Source: Faecalibacterium sp. UBA1819 (GTDB lineage Bacteria; Bacillota; Clostridia; Oscillospirales; Ruminococcaceae). Taken from it: DNA of 47,795 nucleotides. Numbering within the stretch: the first letter of the stretch is position 1; every line of letters starts with the position of its first letter. Made by a program: the position numbers and the translations under genes. The notes below the pieces were generated by a model. That model was not told the origin of the DNA. It searched no databases and was given only the letters and a program-made list of their open reading frames with translations. The stretch lies in the NCBI GenBank assembly GCA_002315015.1, contig DCEX01000028.1, positions 1 to 47,795 of the forward strand, written 5' to 3'. Shown in pieces: positions 25,417 to 32,855 of the stretch.

Positions 25417-25446
25417 GTGCCCTTGTGTGATGAATCACAAGGGCAC
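25417..25446. other. Perfect hairpin between yfcE and the NERD gene
   Basis: GTGCCCTTGTG (25417-25427) and CACAAGGGCAC (25436-25446) enclose an 8-nt loop. There is no T-run on the plus strand. On the minus strand CCCTTTTTC follows, so it may end transcripts from the NERD gene, or it may belong to the small gene starting at 25481. Confidence 0.6.
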
Positions 25447-25480
25447 AAAAGGGGTATCTCTCTTGGTGTGAGGAGGAATC

Positions 25481-25576
25481 ATGTACAGAGCTCGGATTGC
25501 GGCTCCCGTTCTCTGTGCTACCTATTATATCTGTGAATTGAGAGAGGAGTTTTACGCTTTTATGAATAAAATGTAA
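25481..25576 (+). CDS. Candidate 31-residue small protein
   Basis: An ATG follows GAGGAGGAATC (AGGAGG with 4-nt spacing) and opens 31 codons to TAA. The product begins MYRARIAAPVLCATYYICEL and ends in a mixed-charge tail (REEFYAF). The middle is hydrophobic with two cysteines, but too short for a sure membrane helix. No promoter was found. It could be a real small gene or a chance RBS-ATG pair. Confidence 0.35.
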   Translation: MYRARIAAPVLCATYYICELREEFYAFMNKM

Positions 25577-25593
25577 AACCGAAGAAGGCGGGC

Positions 25594-26214
25594 TTAAACC
25601 CGCTCGGGAGCAGCCATACACGCACGCAGGGCTTGTTCGGCCTTGTCTAAATCGGTATGTTTATCGAGACGGTATTTGTCTTTTTCCAAAAGGGCGGCAA
25701 AAGTTTTGGGGGTATAATGCCCTGTGCTGCGCGGCACACCCAACACTGCTTTGGAATTAGTAAACACGCAAACGGTTTCCACCGGGATATTTTTCAGCTT
25801 GGCGGCAAACAGACAGTCGCGCACAACGCGCGTATCTGCCGCAGCACGAGTCATCGGGTTTTCAAACGAGGTGCGCACATCGTTTTTCACGCACACCCAT
25901 TCTTCATCTGAAGCGTTTCCGTAAATCTCACCCGCCATGCCGTTGCATTTCACACACAAAATGCCAAACGGGCCAAGCACTAAAAAGTCAAGGTCGGCAA
26001 AACGACCGTTTTTTGCCAAATGCACGTCTTTGATGACGCGGCAGCCGTTTTCCCCGGCAAAGCGGCGGGCGGCAGAAAGCGGCTTTGCTGCGCGGGCGGC
26101 AGGAGAAAGATCTTTTGCAGGGGAAGTTAGGCCGTGATCCCGCCGGTAAAGCCAAAGAATGGCCGCAGCACTGATTGCGACAATCACTAACGCAAAAATT
26201 GAAATAATATCCAA
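25594..26214 (-). CDS. NERD-like membrane protein with degenerate nuclease site
   Basis: 206 residues: an N-terminal membrane helix (about 3-22) and a NERD-type domain (about 50-150, GRFADLDFLVLGPFGILCVKCNGMAG split across the core). In typical NERD domains the core is ViEvKn. Here the Glu and Lys become Lys and Asn (LCVKCNG), so nuclease activity is unlikely. The start is TTG at 26214, with GGAGGGTTTTATT before it. An ATG at 26283 lies in the -35 element and is ruled out. Confidence 0.65.
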   Translation of the reverse strand: MDIISIFALVIVAISAAAILWLYRRDHGLTSPAKDLSPAARAAKPLSAARRFAGENGCRVIKDVHLAKNGRFADLDFLVLGPFGILCVKCNGMAGEIYGNASDEEWVCVKNDVRTSFENPMTRAAADTRVVRDCLFAAKLKNIPVETVCVFTNSKAVLGVPRSTGHYTPKTFAALLEKDKYRLDKHTDLDKAEQALRACMAAPERV

Positions 26215-26253
26215 AATAAAACCCTCCGTCCAGTTCGTTTCTCTTTTTACTTC

Positions 26254-26283
26254 AGTATAACATAAAGAAAAAAGCCTTGGCAA
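26254..26283 (-). promoter_or_regulatory. Promoter of the NERD-like gene
   Basis: On the minus strand TTGCCA (26278-26283), 18-nt spacer, TATACT (26254-26259) with extended TGT. Confidence 0.7.
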
Positions 26284-26325
26284 TGCACAGCAGCACAGGA
26301 AAAAAGAAAAAGATTAAAAAAAGGG

Positions 26326-26354
26326 TTGACATGGCTCGCATGACGTGATATTAT
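26326..26354 (+). promoter_or_regulatory. tRNA-Arg promoter
   Basis: Perfect TTGACA (26326-26331), 17-nt spacer, TATTAT (26349-26354). The same -35/-10 pair recurs at 47759-47787. Confidence 0.85.
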
Positions 26355-26389
26355 AATAAAGCACTCAGCGAGAGTGTGAAACAAAATAT

Positions 26390-26466
26390 GCGCTGGTAGC
26401 TCAGTTGGATAGAGTGTTTGGCTACGAACCAAAAGGTCAGGGGTTCGAATCCCTTCCAGCGCACCA
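26390..26466 (+). tRNA. tRNA-Arg (anticodon ACG)
   Basis: A 77-nt cloverleaf including encoded CCA. Acceptor is GCGCTGG/CCAGCGC. The anticodon stem TTTGG/CCAAA encloses CTACGAA, so the anticodon is ACG (read as ICG after deamination). T arm has TTCGAAT. Single tRNA with its own promoter and terminator. Confidence 0.98.
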
Positions 26467-26503
26467 AAAAGCTTCGCTTTGAAAAAGGCGAGGCTTTTTT
26501 GTT
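26467..26503 (+). terminator. tRNA-Arg terminator
   Basis: AAAAAGC-TCGC pairs imperfectly with GCGA-GCTTTTTT around a T/A-rich loop, directly after CCA. Confidence 0.75.
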
Positions 26504-26716
26504 TTCCAAAAGCATCTCGAAAGAAAAAATAGAAAAAAATAAAATTTTTTTCAAACACCTCTTTCATTTCAAAAAAAGTGTTGGATAACTGGCTACAAGA
26601 GCGGTTTCCGCACAAGGACGCCGGGAACGGCCGGGCGGAGATGCGATGGACATGCTTTTTCTAGGTATCTGTTACCGCGCGCGGAAAAAGGCATGGCCGG
26701 AACAAAACCGTTTGAA

Positions 26717-26773
26717 GCGGGTAAGGAAGCCCGCACAACAAACAATAGGGCGAAACGCCCAAAACTAAGGAGG
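26717..26773 (+). promoter_or_regulatory. Flagellin leader with CsrA-like hairpin and SD
   Basis: GCGGG (26717-26721) pairs with CCCGC (26730-26734), presenting AGGA in the loop. A second hairpin GGGCG-AAA-CGCCC (26748-26760) precedes the SD AAGGAGG (26767-26773). GGA in a hairpin loop plus a second GGA at the SD is the arrangement of CsrA sites in the B. subtilis hag leader. The upstream leader (26590-26716) is also GC-rich and structured. No sigma-28 promoter was found. Confidence 0.45.
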
Positions 26774-26781
26774 ATTTTATT

Positions 26782-28254
26782 ATGGGTATGGTAGTAAGAA
26801 CCAATACGATGGCGAACAACGCGTTCCGTCAGTTGGGCATGAACAACAATCAGGTTAGCAAGAGCTTGGAGAAATTGGCTTCCGGTTACCGCATCAACCG
26901 TGCTGGTGACGACGCAGCTGGTTTGGCCGTCAGCGAGAGCATGAAGGCTCAGATCACTGGTTTGGAAGCTGCTTCTTCCAACAGCCAGGACGCCATCTCT
27001 TTGGTACAGACCGCTGAGGGTGCTTTGACCGAAGTTCATGACATGCTGAACCGCATGGTTGAGCTGTCGACCAAAGCCGCTAACGGCACTTACACCGACG
27101 CACAGCGCCAGAACTATCAGGACGAGATCAAAGAGCTGAAGGACGAAATCGACCGTATCTCCAAGACCACTGAGTTCAACGGACAGAAGCTGCTGGACGG
27201 CAGCATGGGCAGCGCAGGCAATGGTATGCCCATTGCTGTTACGGATATTTCCGGCAGCACGAGCGGTGGCAACATTACCCTGACCGATGTTACAGAGGTG
27301 AAAACAGTTGCTTCCACCACCGGTTTGAACAATGTTGGCGCTACAAGCGGTGAGATGGGCAAAATTACCGTCACCTTTACTGACAGCAAGGGTAATGAGC
27401 AGACCGTTACCGTTGACTATCAGGTGGGTGCTAGCTCTGGTGACACCAAGACGAATATCATTCAGGCTTTGAACAACAACGAAACTCTGAAGGGATCCTT
27501 CACCGCATCTGTATCCGGTACAGAGTTGAAGTTTGAGGCAGCCGTTTCCGGTGCAGCCAGCAGCGTGACAAGCATCTCGATCAGCAATGATCAGGGCACG
27601 TCGACAGCTAAGGTTGAGACCGTTACCGAAGGTAAGGATGCTACGAAGTCCTTCGATCTCTCCGGTGGCTTCAAAGACGGAAACACCATTACGATTGATG
27701 GCAAGACCTACACTTATAAGGAAAAGGCTGACGGATCTGATGGTGAGACGTTTGGCGATATCGCTTCCTTGGTCATTGCTGCAAACAAAAACGGCGTTCA
27801 GCTGAATGTCGATAACCTCACCGCAGTTACCGCTACTAAGACTGGCGGCAGCGGCGACGGCCTGAGCTTCCAGGTTGGTGCAACAGCTGATGCTGACAAC
27901 GTTCTGACTCTGAATGTTGCTGACATGAGCGCAGGCGCTCTGGGCGTTGCTGATGTGGACGTTTCCAAGGTTTCCAGCGCACAGGCAGCGATCGACAAGA
28001 TCAACAATGCTATCGACACTGTTTCCAAGACTCGTTCCGGTTTGGGTGCTATGCAGAACCGTCTGGAGCACACCATCAACAACTTGGATACCACCGCAGA
28101 GAACCTGAGTGCTGCTAACAGCCGTATCCGCGATACCGATATGGCGAAAGAGATGATGCAGTACACTCAGATGAACGTTCTGGTTCAGAGCGCTCAGGCT
28201 ATGTTGGCTCAGGCCAATCAGCAGCCGCAGTCTGTGCTCCAGTTGCTGCAATAA
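26782..28254 (+). CDS. Flagellin
   Basis: 490 residues. The conserved D0/D1 N-terminus (VVRTNTMANNAFRQLG, LASGYRINRAGDDAAGLAVS) and C-terminus (RLEHTINNLDTTAENLSAAN, RIRDTDMAKEMMQYTQMNVL, ending VLQLLQ) form the filament core. The central 150-390 region is Thr/Ser/Gly-rich and variable, forming the exposed domain. Exported by the flagellar secretion system. Preferred codons indicate high expression. Strong SD AAGGAGG. No other flagellar gene is near, so it is an isolated filament gene. Confidence 0.97.
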   Translation: MGMVVRTNTMANNAFRQLGMNNNQVSKSLEKLASGYRINRAGDDAAGLAVSESMKAQITGLEAASSNSQDAISLVQTAEGALTEVHDMLNRMVELSTKAANGTYTDAQRQNYQDEIKELKDEIDRISKTTEFNGQKLLDGSMGSAGNGMPIAVTDISGSTSGGNITLTDVTEVKTVASTTGLNNVGATSGEMGKITVTFTDSKGNEQTVTVDYQVGASSGDTKTNIIQALNNNETLKGSFTASVSGTELKFEAAVSGAASSVTSISISNDQGTSTAKVETVTEGKDATKSFDLSGGFKDGNTITIDGKTYTYKEKADGSDGETFGDIASLVIAANKNGVQLNVDNLTAVTATKTGGSGDGLSFQVGATADADNVLTLNVADMSAGALGVADVDVSKVSSAQAAIDKINNAIDTVSKTRSGLGAMQNRLEHTINNLDTTAENLSAANSRIRDTDMAKEMMQYTQMNVLVQSAQAMLAQANQQPQSVLQLLQ

Positions 28255-28296
28255 TTTATTATTGCAAGCGCTTGGGCAAAGATTCTCTTTGCAAGC

Positions 28297-28329
28297 AAAA
28301 ACCACACCGCTTCGGCGGTGTGGTTTTTT
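28297..28329 (+). terminator. Flagellin terminator
   Basis: AAAACCACACCGC/GCGGTGTGGTTTT with a stable TTCG tetraloop and T tail. Confidence 0.95.
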
Positions 28330-28393
28330 GTTTAGGGGGGCTATTTTAAAACAGGGAGAAATTTAATTAAAAAATCGGTGAATTTTCGGATAG

Positions 28394-28493
28394 ATAAAAT
28401 TCTTTTTAACTCTAGAAAAAAGAAATAGATTATGTTATTCTATTTTTAGAAGGAATAAAATTCTCTTGACCAATAAAAAGCCTTTTATAAATG
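28394..28493 (+). promoter_or_regulatory. Promoter and repeat region of the GNAT-SecB-like locus
   Basis: Direct repeats ATAAAATTCT at 28394-28403 and 28455-28464, 61 bp apart; the second runs into TTGACC (28466-28471), the likely -35. Candidate -10 sequences are TATAAA (28486-28491, spacer 14) or TAAATG (28488-28493, spacer 16). Between the repeats are two inverted repeats (TTCTTTTT/AAAAAGAA and TTCTA/TAGAA). This repeat-rich arrangement is typical of autoregulated toxin-antitoxin promoters. Confidence 0.45.
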
Positions 28494-28524
28494 ATGTTAG
28501 AAAGAGCTAAAAGGTTGTGCGGCT

Positions 28525-29061
28525 ATGGGCACATTGCATATTTCAAAAATTACAACTTCTATTGAAGAAAATTTTTCTTGTGGGAACGACAGCATTGATG
28601 ACATGTTGAAGGATTCACTCTATTTAACGGCGCTTCGGCGCTGTTATGCTTATAAAATAACAGCGGATGGAGTTACTTTAGGTTATTATATGCTTGAGTT
28701 AAAAAGATTTCCGCTGAAGATATTCGACCCTCCTTTGGAGGATTACTCTGTGGGACATTATGAAGATATGTACGCGATGCATATCGAATATATTGCTATT
28801 AAAAAGAAATTCCAACGCCATAAAATAGGATCCGGCATACTGAAATATATCATTGCCACCATGCAGGACTTATCAATGGCGTGCCCTTTCCGGCTTTTAA
28901 CAGTGAACGCTCTGCAAGATTTAGCCCATTGGTATGAATCGTTTGGCTTTAAAGTGGTTCATAAATATGAGGACAAACAAAACCCTGAAACTGTTTTGAT
29001 GGTTCGGGATATGCTGACAACCGAAGAACTCGATGCGCTGGAGCAATTTTCAGAGGTTTAA
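28525..29061 (+). CDS. GNAT acetyltransferase, TacT/AtaT-like (toxin-like)
   Basis: 178 residues. The N-terminal EENFSCGNDSIDDMLKDSL and DGVTLGYYMLEL follow the FdCG..eLd..Lr ... vvGYYtLs layout of GNAT toxins such as TacT. The acetyl-CoA loop is Q97-R-H-K-I-G-S-G104, and Tyr137 (HWYESFGF) sits where TacT has its catalytic tyrosine. TacT/AtaT-type enzymes acetylate the amino group of charged tRNAs and stop translation. The usual RHH (DUF1778) antitoxin is absent. Instead a small protein and a SecB-like protein follow. Weak SD (AAAAGG, 10 nt). AT-rich compared with neighbours. An ordinary metabolic GNAT remains possible. Confidence 0.8.
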   Translation: MGTLHISKITTSIEENFSCGNDSIDDMLKDSLYLTALRRCYAYKITADGVTLGYYMLELKRFPLKIFDPPLEDYSVGHYEDMYAMHIEYIAIKKKFQRHKIGSGILKYIIATMQDLSMACPFRLLTVNALQDLAHWYESFGFKVVHKYEDKQNPETVLMVRDMLTTEELDALEQFSEV

Positions 29062-29081
29062 TAGAATCATTTATTTTGTAA

Positions 29082-29087
29082 TATAAT
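29082..29087 (+). promoter_or_regulatory. Possible internal -10 before the middle gene
   Basis: A perfect TATAAT lies 28 nt before the 104-residue gene, without a good -35. It could give extra transcripts of the second and third genes. Confidence 0.25.
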
Positions 29088-29114
29088 AATGATAAAAAGA
29101 ACGGGGGAAAAGTC

Positions 29115-29429
29115 ATGTTTGAGGAAACATATCAAATTTCCCGAGAGTTGACAGAGCAATTGCTGCATGAACTGTATCATCCTAACGTAAACGAAATTAA
29201 GCGTAATCATGAGATATTGGAAAAAGTGCGCCAAACAATGCATATCACAAGAGATGGTAACGGCGCCACGGTAGAATTTGATGATTTGGATTTATCTTTT
29301 TTAAATCAGCCCATGTATATTTCCGGCGATTTAGAGTGTCAGGAAAAGGATTTTGTTCAGCTTGACTGGACAAATGATGATAAGCATGCGCGATTTGTAT
29401 TAGGAAAAGGCTCATTTTCGGCGGCATAA
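29115..29429 (+). CDS. Small protein of unknown function, candidate antitoxin
   Basis: 104 residues. The N-terminal half is helical and charged (ISRELTEQLLHELYHPNVNE, EIKRNHEILEKVRQTM). The C-terminal half looks beta-rich (GNGATVEFDDLDLSFL, MYISGDLECQEKDFVQLDW). No helix-turn-helix or RHH motif is recognised. SD GGGGGA. It starts 53 nt after the GNAT gene and ends 18 nt before the SecB-like gene, so it is co-transcribed with the latter at least. Its position suggests it neutralises the GNAT with help from the chaperone; this is inference only. Confidence 0.7.
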   Translation: MFEETYQISRELTEQLLHELYHPNVNEIKRNHEILEKVRQTMHITRDGNGATVEFDDLDLSFLNQPMYISGDLECQEKDFVQLDWTNDDKHARFVLGKGSFSAA

Positions 29430-29447
29430 ATTTTGAGGAGAACGGCG

Positions 29448-29876
29448 ATGAACAATGTGCAGAATCAAGAGATAACTCCGATTCCGAGTTATTTTAATCT
29501 TCGGCCGGTTGTCTTTGACATGCTTTCTTTTGAAAGACACGGATTTCGCGGGGAAGCCAAGGAGATTAAAACGGAGTTTAGGCTTTCTTATGCCATCAAA
29601 AAAATAACGGATACGAATTATTGTGTGACGCTTCGTGCAACAGCGACTCGAAAAGAAGAGTACACTGCAACGGTTCAGATTAGCGGTTACTGTAATTTTG
29701 ACGAAGCTTTACCGAAAGAAGCGGATACGGAAACACTTTTAAAAGAAAATGCTTTGGCAATTTTATTTCCGTACATTCGCTCCCAAATGACACTGCTGAC
29801 CGCACAGCCGGAAGTTGAGCCGATTGTGTGGCCTGTGATGAATATTTTGGAGATGCTGAAAAAATCAGACGAGTAA
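29448..29876 (+). CDS. SecB-like chaperone
   Basis: 142 residues, the size of SecB. The strand YCVTLRATATRKEEYTATV matches the SecB sheet (YEVVLRVTVTA). The end, ILFPYIRSQMTLLTAQ (105-120) with PIVWPVMNILEML (125-137), matches the SecB helix and turn (ILFPYARE ... LAPVNF). Firmicutes generally lack export SecB; SecB-like proteins in Gram-positives are best known as chaperones that fold antitoxins in TAC modules (Rv1957 of M. tuberculosis). Start ATG 29448 follows GAGGAGAACGGCG. The strong triple hairpin after it closes the cassette. Confidence 0.85.
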   Translation: MNNVQNQEITPIPSYFNLRPVVFDMLSFERHGFRGEAKEIKTEFRLSYAIKKITDTNYCVTLRATATRKEEYTATVQISGYCNFDEALPKEADTETLLKENALAILFPYIRSQMTLLTAQPEVEPIVWPVMNILEMLKKSDE

Positions 29877-29893
29877 AAATGGGAAAAAGGTTT

Positions 29894-30003
29894 GGAAAAG
29901 GGGGCTGAGCCCTCTTTTCCATTTTAAACAGGGATTCAGTTTGTGAAAAAGCGAAGCTTTTTCTACAAACTGAGAAGGCACCAAAACGGTGCCTTCTTTT
30001 TTT
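29894..30003. terminator. Triple hairpin terminator region
   Basis: Three hairpins in series: 29894-29920 (GGAAAAG arms), 29937-29972 (CAGTTTGT-AAAAAGC with GAA loop) and 29975-29996 (GAAGGCACC/GGTGCCTTC) followed by seven or more T. The last also precedes the end of the converging ABC operon. Confidence 0.9.
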
Positions 30004-30028
30004 GTGCCTAGCAATTTCAAGCGCAAAT

Positions 30029-31024
30029 TTAAGAGTTGGATGCGGCTTTTTCTGCAAAGGTGTTATTCACGACGGCGTCGAACGCGGCGCGCTGGGAAAG
30101 TTCGCCTGCGCTTTCCATCACGGTTTGCAGACGGTCAAAGCTTTCCTTGCTCATTACCGGAGTTTCGCAATAGGCGCCGACTTTTTGATAATTTTCCACG
30201 GCGCTTGTGAGCAATTCCAAATCGGTGTCGGCAAAGTGCGGGGCAACCAGTTTTGCCACTTCCTCGGCAGAATGTGTTTTCACCCATGCTTCGCCCTTGG
30301 CAACGGCATTGGTAAAGCCTTGAATCAGCTCGGCATTTTCTTCCATATAACTGCTCTTGGCAAAGTATGCAGTGTAGGGCAAATCACCCACGGCATCGCC
30401 TACGGCGGCGACGATATAGCCCTTGCCCTCGGCTTGCAGACTGCTGGCTGCCGGTTCAAACACGGTGACATAGTCGGCGGTGCCGCCCAAGAATGCGCCT
30501 GTCATATTGTCAAACTGCACGGAGGTATCTAACAGCAAATCAGCGGCGGGGTCAAGGCCGTTTTCTTTCAGCGCATACTCAAACGCCATATAGGGCACGC
30601 CGCCCTTTCTTCCCGGCAGAATATGACTGCCTTTCAGCGACTGCCAAGTAAAGTCCGGCTGCTCGGTGCGGCCTACCAGCATACTGCCGTCGCGTTTCGT
30701 CAGTTGGGCAAATACCTGCGGGTAGTCGTCATTACCCTCATTATAGACATAGATACAAGCCTCCGGCCCTGCAAGGCCGATATCCATGCTGTCGGACAGC
30801 ACAGCGCTCATCACCTTATCAGCGCCGCCGCCGTTGGAAAGCTCGATTTCGATGCCTTCCTCCTCGAAGTAGCCCAGCTCCATGGCGGCATACTGCGGCG
30901 CGTAGAAGATGGAGTGTGTGACCTCGCATAAACGGACGGTTTGCAGATCGTTTTTGGAAGAACAGCCGGAAAGGGCAGCGGCGCACAGCGCCGCACCGAG
31001 AAAAAGGGAAAGAGCTTTTTTCAT
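30029..31024 (-). CDS. ABC transporter substrate-binding lipoprotein (NMT1/SsuA type)
   Basis: 331 residues. Lipobox LSGCSS (Cys20) anchors it outside the membrane. The fold opening VRLCEVTHSIFYAPQYAAMELGYFEEEGIEIE split over residues 29-60, with GPEACIYVYNEGNDD, is that of NMT1/THI5/SsuA-like binding proteins for small organic nutrients (aliphatic sulfonates, nitrate, pyrimidine precursors). The exact ligand is unknown. No TPP riboswitch lies upstream of the operon, which argues weakly against thiamine precursors. Start ATG 31024 with AAAGGAGAATTATT. Last gene of the operon. Confidence 0.9.
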   Translation of the reverse strand: MKKALSLFLGAALCAAALSGCSSKNDLQTVRLCEVTHSIFYAPQYAAMELGYFEEEGIEIELSNGGGADKVMSAVLSDSMDIGLAGPEACIYVYNEGNDDYPQVFAQLTKRDGSMLVGRTEQPDFTWQSLKGSHILPGRKGGVPYMAFEYALKENGLDPAADLLLDTSVQFDNMTGAFLGGTADYVTVFEPAASSLQAEGKGYIVAAVGDAVGDLPYTAYFAKSSYMEENAELIQGFTNAVAKGEAWVKTHSAEEVAKLVAPHFADTDLELLTSAVENYQKVGAYCETPVMSKESFDRLQTVMESAGELSQRAAFDAVVNNTFAEKAASNS

Positions 31025-31079
31025 AATAATTCTCCTTTGATGGGGGCGTTTCTTTTTAGGGGGAAACGCCCTTGAATTT

Positions 31080-31904
31080 TTAATGCGAAGCAGAGCCGTA
31101 GCGGCGGCGCACTGCTTTTTGCAGCAGGCTGACTGCCTGATACATCGCCGCGGCGACAACGGAAAGGACGAGAACGCCCGTCATCACAAGATCCATGCGG
31201 AACACCTGCCCGCCATAGACGATGAGATAGCCGAGCCCCGCTTTGCTGACGAGAAATTCCCCGGCGATAACACCGACGAGCGAAAGGCCGATATTGATTT
31301 TCAGCGAATTAAAGAGGGTATCTAAATTGGACGGAAAGACAATTTTGGTGAAAACCTGCTTTCTGGTTGCGCCGAATGTGCGCGCCATTTTGATGGATTC
31401 GGGGTCGGTGTGGACGAATCCCGCCAGCATTTCCAGCACAGTGACAATTAAGCTGATGGCAAGCGCCATAAAGATAATAGCGCCGGTACCTGCGCCTGCC
31501 ACGATGATGATGACGGGCCCGAGCGCGATTTTCGGCAAGCTGTTCAGCACAACAAGATACGGCTCGGCAACCCGTGCGATAAACGGCGACCACCACAGAA
31601 TGACAGCGACAAAAACACCGATGACGACACCCAGCAAAAAGCCGGTAAGCGTTTCGTAGACGGTGACGCCGATATGCAAAAGCAGCTTGTTTTCAGAAAA
31701 GCGGGTAAGTGTATGCCAGATGCGGCTGGGCTGACTGAGGATGAAGCTGTCGATGACACCAACCCGTGCAAGCACCTCCCACAGCACAAAAAAGGCAATG
31801 AGAAAGCCCAGCTGACAGGTAAGCACAAGGCGTTTTTGACGCCTTACCCTGTCGAGATAGGCTTGCCGCGCCTTGGAAACCGGCGCGGCTTCATGTGTGG
31901 TCAT
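31080..31904 (-). CDS. ABC transporter permease (SsuC/TauC type)
   Basis: 274 residues with about six membrane helices. The ATPase-coupling EAA loop reads ARTFGATRKQVFTKIVFPSN, with the following GLSLVGVIAGEFLVSKAGLG typical of nitrate/sulfonate/taurine importers. Overlaps the ATPase gene by 14 nt and is followed by the binding protein. Confidence 0.93.
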   Translation of the reverse strand: MTTHEAAPVSKARQAYLDRVRRQKRLVLTCQLGFLIAFFVLWEVLARVGVIDSFILSQPSRIWHTLTRFSENKLLLHIGVTVYETLTGFLLGVVIGVFVAVILWWSPFIARVAEPYLVVLNSLPKIALGPVIIIVAGAGTGAIIFMALAISLIVTVLEMLAGFVHTDPESIKMARTFGATRKQVFTKIVFPSNLDTLFNSLKINIGLSLVGVIAGEFLVSKAGLGYLIVYGGQVFRMDLVMTGVLVLSVVAAAMYQAVSLLQKAVRRRYGSASH

Positions 31905-32658
31905 CTTCTTTCAGCTCCTTCCAAAGGCGGTCAAAATACGGTGAGAAATTGGGATGGCTGCGTGCGGTAAGCGGGGTACGCTCCCGCCCGAAGTCGATGG
32001 GCAGAAGCTCTTTTACATGTGCCGGACGACCCGACAGCACCAGAATGCGGTCGCCCATGCTGATGCTTTCGGGGATGTCGTGCGTGACCATCAGCGTGGT
32101 GATTTTTTCACGCTTCAAAATGGAATAGACATCCTCGGTGACGCTCAGGCGCGTTTGATAGTCCAGCGCGGAAAACGCCTCGTCTAAAAGAAGAATTTCC
32201 GGCCCGGCGGCTAAAGTGCGGATGAGCGCGGCGCGCTGACGCATCCCGCCCGAAAGCTGGCGCGGGTATTTGTCGGCAAATTCCGCGAGGCCGTACGTTT
32301 CCAGCAGCCGGTCGGCACGCTCCACCGCACGCTCGGTTTTGGCGTGGCGGATTTCCAGCCCGAACAGGACATTGCTGCGAATGGTGCGCCACTCCAGCAG
32401 GTTGTCGCGCTGGAGCATATAGCCGATATGCCCGGAAACACCGTCCACGGGTTTTCCGTGCAGCAGCACCCTGCCCGTGCTGGGGCGAATCAGCCCGGCA
32501 ATGACGCTGAGCAAGGTGGACTTGCCGCATCCTGACGGCCCGACAATGCTGATCAGCTCGCCTTGCTCCACTGAAAAAGAAAGATGTTCAAACGCCGTCA
32601 CCTCACCATTTTGCGCTTGGTAGGTGTGGCTGACATCTTCAATGCGAAGAATTTCCAT
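31891..32658 (-). CDS. ABC transporter ATP-binding protein (SsuB/TauB type)
   Basis: 255 residues. Walker A is GPSGCGKST (40-48), Q loop YMLQRDNLLEW, signature LSGGMRQRAALIR, Walker B EILLLDEAFSALD, switch His in MVTHDIPESISMGDRILVLS. Powers the importer encoded downstream. ATG 32658 has GGAGGTATTGT before it; a longer frame to 33102 has no support. It is divergent from the DEAD-box gene. Confidence 0.95.
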   Translation of the reverse strand: MEILRIEDVSHTYQAQNGEVTAFEHLSFSVEQGELISIVGPSGCGKSTLLSVIAGLIRPSTGRVLLHGKPVDGVSGHIGYMLQRDNLLEWRTIRSNVLFGLEIRHAKTERAVERADRLLETYGLAEFADKYPRQLSGGMRQRAALIRTLAAGPEILLLDEAFSALDYQTRLSVTEDVYSILKREKITTLMVTHDIPESISMGDRILVLSGRPAHVKELLPIDFGRERTPLTARSHPNFSPYFDRLWKELKEDDHT

Positions 32659-32730
32659 ACAATACCTCCTTTCCGTTTCTTGATAGGATGAACGGGGAAA
32701 ACCCCTGCTTTTAGTAGATGCAAAAAAGGT

Positions 32731-32764
32731 TTTTTTGGTGCATTGCAGTTTTTTGGTGTATAAT
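32731..32764 (+). promoter_or_regulatory. DEAD-box gene promoter with direct repeat
   Basis: TTGGTG (32735-32740), 18-nt spacer, perfect TATAAT (32759-32764). TTTTTTGGTG occurs at 32731-32740 and again at 32749-32758, an 18-bp periodicity that overlaps both promoter elements. Confidence 0.55.
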
Positions 32765-32855
32765 AAAAAAGCAAATGAAAAAGAAACCCCTGAAAAAAGA
32801 ATGCGGCAAACGCCGCTTTGCTGAGGGGGAGACGGAAAGCATGAAGGAGAGTTCA

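Noticed and set aside
26590..26716. c-di-GMP (GEMM) riboswitch before flagellin
   Set aside because: A TAGGTA-TTACC hairpin is reminiscent, but the conserved GCAAAGCC-type core is absent.
26503..26781. Sigma-28 promoter for flagellin
   Set aside because: GGATAA near 26583 lacks the CCGATAA form and no TAAA lies at the proper distance.
26593..28305. 570-codon open frame on the minus strand across flagellin
   Set aside because: Antisense to an unmistakable flagellin; no SD or domain.
32659..32717. TPP riboswitch upstream of the NMT1-type ABC operon
   Set aside because: No CTGAGA or ACCTGATCTGG-like elements.
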